Source of the DNA: Bacteroidales bacterium | GTDB taxonomy: Bacteria; Bacteroidota; Bacteroidia; Bacteroidales; UBA3663 | Direction: 5' to 3' | NCBI GenBank assembly: GCA_016293065.1 | Contig: JAEDEY010000019.1 | Location: 1-27,465 of the forward strand | Length of the DNA stretch: 27,465 nucleotides | Shown here: piece by piece, positions 24,338 to 27,465 of the stretch | How the letters are laid out: the number at the start of each line of letters is the position of its first letter | How positions within the stretch are numbered: the first letter of the stretch is position 1 | Notes under the pieces: generated by a model | Seen by the model: the letters and a program-made list of their open reading frames with translations, nothing else | Told to the model about the DNA's origin: nothing | The model's database searches: none | Made by a program: the position numbers and the translations under genes

Positions 24338-26767
24338 TTAAAAGTGGAATCTCAGATCTACTCCTATCTGGGCAGGCTTGCCATGCTGTGAGAATCCACG
24401 TGACATGCTCTCGAAGTAGAAGCTGTTGTATTTGGTGTCGGTGATGTTGCGTCCCCAGAGCTCAATCTGGCAGTATTTGGTCTGCAGTGTGGCGCGAGCC
24501 GAGAGGAGCTGGTAGTATTTCTGTGAAGCAGAGTTCGACTCTGTCCAGTAGATGCGTCCGGCACCGGTGTATGTAGCACCGAGTGTGAGGCGGTTAGCCC
24601 AGGCATTTTCGAAGTTCCATGTGTAGCTTGCATCCACATTGGTGGTGTGCTTTGGCACGAATGGCACATACTTGCCTGTATAGTCGATGCCTTTGCCACC
24701 GTCGTAGTTGGTGAACTTGGCATAGGTGTAGCCGTAGTTGAGTGCCACGATGAAGTTGCTGAAGAGTTCGCCACGCAACGAAAGCTCAGCGCCACGGCTC
24801 TGGCTATGACCTGCATTGACCATCATGCGTCCCAGTCCGCTATCGGCGAAACGTGCAATCTGCTGGTCGCGAGTGTCGATGAGGAACAAGGCAGCATCGG
24901 CCTGATAGCGGTTGTCGGCAGTCGAGAGATGTGTGCCTACCTCATAGTTCCAGCTGTATTCAGGCTTGTAGGTCACTGTCTCGGTCACGTCGGCAGTCTC
25001 GCCCACAGGTATCTTGTCGAGGTTCTCAAGTATGGTGTTGACCACACTTGCAGGCATACGAGGGTTCTCGGCGGCAATCTTCTTGATGGCTGCTATGCTT
25101 CCTTCCTTGATCTGCGACATCATCTCGTTCTGCATCTCGCTCTGGAGCAGGTCGCTGAACATCTGCACGTTGTATCCGCCCGAACGTGTGCCGCGCGACA
25201 CTGTCACATATACATTGTTCTTGTCGGTGAAGTCGTACTGAAGCGCGAACTTTGGCATCAGCTGCAGAAAGTCTTTGCTGATCGAACCGAAGAAGAGTGG
25301 GTTAGCCTGCAGCCCGGTGAGGTTGATAGGCATCATCTTGTTGCTCAGCGTGAAGTCGTAGTTGATGGTGCCGGGAGCATTGTAGTCGAGCGAGTTGTGC
25401 TCGTAATCGACACGAAGTCCGAGAGTGAGCTTCAGCTTTTCGGTGAGGCTGAGTGTCGATTGATGGAAGATGGCGGCATTGAGCACAGGAGTGTCGAAGT
25501 CGCCACCCATCAGTATCTCGCTGTCGGCAAGTTTCACACCCATAGGCATTGCCATTCCCATCACCGAGATCTCTGGCATGTGGCTGTTGATGCTGCTTTC
25601 GAGGAAGCTCACGCCGTCGCTCATGAAGGTCACTGGTCCCTTGGTGTTGAGGCTCTGGTACATGAGGTTGATACCCGAAACCCAGTTCCAGCGGTCGTTA
25701 CCCTTGCTCTTCACTGTCAGCTCGTCGCTGAAGGTGCGCAGCTTCTGCTTCTGCTCGAGAGTGTAGATGTCGAAATGAATGAAGTCCTGATCCATGAACA
25801 TACGGTCGCGGAGTCCCTGGAAACCAGTCATGTTGCTGATGGTGTAGCGGTCGGCATCATACTGTGTGTTCAAGCCCACGTTGATCACACTTCGCTTGTA
25901 CGAGCTCTCACGGTTGGCGATGATATTTCCCATCTTGCCAAATGGGTCGGCATACAGGCCATCGCTGACAGTACCTTCATAATAATAAGGATATGCGCCC
26001 TCGTTGTTGAAGTCGTAGTTGATGTTGAGGTCGAACTTCAGGCGCGACGATGGCAGGTAGAGCGCACGGAGTCGTCCGCCAGCCGATTGCAGGTCATCTA
26101 CCTTCTTGCCAGTCTCATTGTTGGTGAAGAATCCTTCGGCTGACTCGTAATATCCCCCCACATACCATGCAAACTTCTCGTTAGGGTGGTGATAGTGGGT
26201 CAGCGAAGTGGTGAAATGGTTGTCGCCCGACGCATAGCCGAGGTTGACATCGGTGCCCGAATAGGTGAGAGGCGAACGTGTATAGGCCTTGATCAGACCA
26301 CCCATGGTGTTGCGTCCGTAGAGAGTACCCTGTGGACCGCGCAACACCTCGATGCGCTCGATGTCGGTGAGGTTGAAGTCGAAAGCCGACTTGTCGTTGA
26401 ATGGGATATTATCTACATAGAGTCCCACGGCAGGGTTGTTGATGCGCGAACCTATACCGCGTATATACATGGCGCTCGTGAGGCGCGAACCATAGTCGGG
26501 CATGAAGAAGTTGGGCGCGATCTGGCTGATGCCCTTGAGCGACGAGATCTTGAGTTCCTTGAGCTGTGAGCCTGTGAGCAGGGTGCTCGACATTGGCTGC
26601 TGGCTCAGAGGGCTGTTCTCTTTTGGCGAAGAGATCACTGTCACTTCCTCGATGCTCTGCACGCGCAGTGTGTCTGGCTGTGAATTGGCGATAGCCGTTC
26701 CTGCCAATGCAGAAAAGACAGCCACACAAGTAAGTTTTCCTGTTGATTTTACCATCGTAGTTTTCAT
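24338..26767 (-). CDS. TonB-dependent outer-membrane receptor, not of SusC type
   Basis: 809 aa. The signal peptide ends near AIANSQ. There is no SusC-type N-terminal extension: a TonB-box-like segment (IEEVTVISS) leads at once into the plug (about 55-170, with MYIRGIGSR, GLYVDNIPF and the classic IERIEVLRGPQGTLYGRNTMGG). The rest is a beta-barrel ending in phenylalanine (LRFHF). Such receptors usually import metal chelates, haem, cobalamin or other small ligands; the ligand here is unknown. Two loops stand out: a Met-rich stretch with six Met in residues 397-420, and a helical insert at about 536-590 (SEMQNEMMSQIKEG and onward). No SusD partner is present. It has its own promoter, and a LuxR-type regulator lies just upstream on the same strand. 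The start ATG is well placed. Confidence 0.93.
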   Translation of the reverse strand: MKTTMVKSTGKLTCVAVFSALAGTAIANSQPDTLRVQSIEEVTVISSPKENSPLSQQPMSSTLLTGSQLKELKISSLKGISQIAPNFFMPDYGSRLTSAMYIRGIGSRINNPAVGLYVDNIPFNDKSAFDFNLTDIERIEVLRGPQGTLYGRNTMGGLIKAYTRSPLTYSGTDVNLGYASGDNHFTTSLTHYHHPNEKFAWYVGGYYESAEGFFTNNETGKKVDDLQSAGGRLRALYLPSSRLKFDLNINYDFNNEGAYPYYYEGTVSDGLYADPFGKMGNIIANRESSYKRSVINVGLNTQYDADRYTISNMTGFQGLRDRMFMDQDFIHFDIYTLEQKQKLRTFSDELTVKSKGNDRWNWVSGINLMYQSLNTKGPVTFMSDGVSFLESSINSHMPEISVMGMAMPMGVKLADSEILMGGDFDTPVLNAAIFHQSTLSLTEKLKLTLGLRVDYEHNSLDYNAPGTINYDFTLSNKMMPINLTGLQANPLFFGSISKDFLQLMPKFALQYDFTDKNNVYVTVSRGTRSGGYNVQMFSDLLQSEMQNEMMSQIKEGSIAAIKKIAAENPRMPASVVNTILENLDKIPVGETADVTETVTYKPEYSWNYEVGTHLSTADNRYQADAALFLIDTRDQQIARFADSGLGRMMVNAGHSQSRGAELSLRGELFSNFIVALNYGYTYAKFTNYDGGKGIDYTGKYVPFVPKHTTNVDASYTWNFENAWANRLTLGATYTGAGRIYWTESNSASQKYYQLLSARATLQTKYCQIELWGRNITDTKYNSFYFESMSRGFSQHGKPAQIGVDLRFHF

Positions 26768-26786
26768 AATGTTAAAAATGATGGCG

Positions 26787-26818
26787 CAAAGTTAAGGATA
26801 ATAATCAGAAATAGCAAT
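26787..26818 (-). promoter_or_regulatory. Promoter of the TonB-dependent receptor gene (ATTG-N20-TAACTTTG)
   Basis: On the minus strand, ATTG (26815-26818) is followed after 20 bases by TAACTTTG (26787-26794), the same -7 box as at susC. The -7 box ends 19 bases before the ATG at 26767, so the leader is very short. Confidence 0.7.
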
Positions 26819-26835
26819 CCTCATTTATTAGGATT
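26816..26835 (-). terminator. Weak hairpin after the LuxR-type regulator gene
   Basis: AATCCT/AGGATT is a 6-bp stem with an 8-base loop, 14 bases after the regulator stop codon. On the minus strand the following tract (GCTATTTC) is poor in T. It overlaps the receptor's -33 box, so it might instead be an operator. Weakly supported. Confidence 0.3.
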
Positions 26836-26848
26836 TTGTTTTATCGGG

Positions 26849-27436
26849 CTATATCTCGTCGGCATTCACAAAGCCGTTGATGATGGCATAGACGGTGAGT
26901 CCCGACATCGACTTGATGCCGGTTTTCTCCTGTATGTTCTTGCGATGAGTGATGACTGTGGTGAGTCCGATGCACAGCTTATCGGCAATCTCTCGGTTGG
27001 TGAGTCCCTTGCACAGCAGGCCTAACACCTCTATCTCGCGCATCGAGAGTTCTGGCTGATACTGTGCTGGGTGCAGGTTCATGCGTTCGCCTCCGTGGGT
27101 CGAACCATACTGGCGAAGCCTGATTATCTGCTGAATCAGTCCGTGCTCGTCTTGCGACACGTCGATGGCAGGGCGACCAAGGCGCAGCACCTGATCGTGG
27201 CTCTGTGCAAGTATGATGGCCTTGTGACCTTGCTCGCGGAAGAAGTTGACGTGTTCCAGATAGATATTCGACGAGACGAAATAGTGCTTGTAGGCAAAAG
27301 GCGTGTCGTCCATCAGGTCGCCGAAGGTGCGGAACGTGCGTATGGTAGCACCCGGGAGGATATTCTCCAGGATCGTCTGTAGTCCGATGCAGGTCAGCGT
27401 GTTGCTGTCGATGATGGCGAGTTCGAGGTCGTCCAT
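26849..27436 (-). CDS. LuxR-family transcriptional regulator with degenerate receiver domain
   Basis: 195 aa, cytoplasmic. The C-terminal part (about 128-190) is a clear LuxR/NarL helix-turn-helix: LSMREIEVLGLLCKGLTNRE, then IADKL and TTVITHRKNI. The N-terminal 120 residues keep the receiver outline (ELAIIDSNTLTCIGLQTIL, with D10). The expected phospho-acceptor after the third strand is replaced by V54-S55-S56 (HYFVSSNIY), and the usual acidic pair is reduced to one Asp. Control by phosphorylation is therefore doubtful, and no histidine kinase lies in the window. It stands directly upstream of the TonB-dependent receptor on the same strand, and may regulate it. A short palindrome lies just ahead of its start codon. 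The ATG at 27436 gives a normal receiver start. Confidence 0.88.
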   Translation of the reverse strand: MDDLELAIIDSNTLTCIGLQTILENILPGATIRTFRTFGDLMDDTPFAYKHYFVSSNIYLEHVNFFREQGHKAIILAQSHDQVLRLGRPAIDVSQDEHGLIQQIIRLRQYGSTHGGERMNLHPAQYQPELSMREIEVLGLLCKGLTNREIADKLCIGLTTVITHRKNIQEKTGIKSMSGLTVYAIINGFVNADEI

Positions 27437-27449
27437 ATAATTTATGAGT

Positions 27450-27465
27450 CCACTTTAATAAGTGG
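27450..27465. repeat. Perfect 6-bp inverted repeat ahead of the LuxR-type regulator
   Basis: CCACTT-TAAT-AAGTGG lies 13 bases before the regulator's ATG and touches the window edge. It might be an autoregulatory operator or the edge of a larger structure outside the window. Confidence 0.35.

Noticed and set aside
24647..26143. 498-aa open frame on the plus strand
   Set aside because: It lies wholly antisense within the TonB-dependent receptor gene, is rich in His, Val and Glu as expected from reversed codons, and shows no domain.

Overview
The window looks like chromosomal DNA of a Bacteroidales bacterium, most likely Prevotella or a close relative. The grounds are SusC/SusD-type glycan uptake genes, BACON modules, lipoproteins with acidic residues just after the lipid-anchored cysteine, few recognisable Shine-Dalgarno sites, and promoter -7 boxes of the Bacteroidetes type (TAnnTTTG). 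No rRNA, CRISPR array, transposase or phage gene was seen.

Left part (33-9002). Three co-directional genes encode two paralogous secreted HExxH proteins (the first a BACON-bearing lipoprotein, the second a shorter form with an ordinary signal peptide) and a large four-module GH43 enzyme. They converge, across a hairpin terminator, on a GH127/GH146-type (DUF1680) beta-L-arabinofuranosidase gene. GH43 plus GH127-type enzymes suggest an arabinose-containing plant glycan or glycoprotein. The locus may continue to the left, outside the window.

Middle part (9312-11832). This holds housekeeping genes: tRNA-Arg(CCG) with a near-ideal promoter, uracil-DNA glycosylase (ung), and a convergent AMP-forming acyl-CoA synthetase.

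Right-centre (12039-24313). This is a compact beta-glucan utilisation locus. A membrane-spanning SusR-like regulator with a C-terminal HTH ends at a terminator that abuts the promoter of the next operon: susC, susD, a surface glycan-binding protein with two tandem CBM-like repeats, a BACON-GH16 endo-beta-glucanase and a GH3 beta-glucosidase. The lipoprotein signals suggest that SusD, the binding protein and GH16 sit on the cell surface and that GH3 is periplasmic. The inferred route is surface binding and endo-cleavage of beta-1,3 or mixed-linkage glucan, import through SusCD, then periplasmic conversion to glucose. A stable hairpin separates the import and binding genes from the hydrolase genes. 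The operon ends at a strong bidirectional terminator.

Right end (24338-27436). On the minus strand, a LuxR-type regulator whose receiver domain seems to have lost its phosphorylation site lies upstream of a TonB-dependent receptor that lacks the SusC-type N-terminal extension. The receptor has a methionine-rich segment and a helical insert, and its ligand cannot be told from the sequence.

Several long open frames begin at TTG codons that lie inside promoter -7 boxes or just ahead of a better ATG. Starts were moved to the ATG for the GH127-type enzyme, the acyl-CoA synthetase, SusD and GH3.
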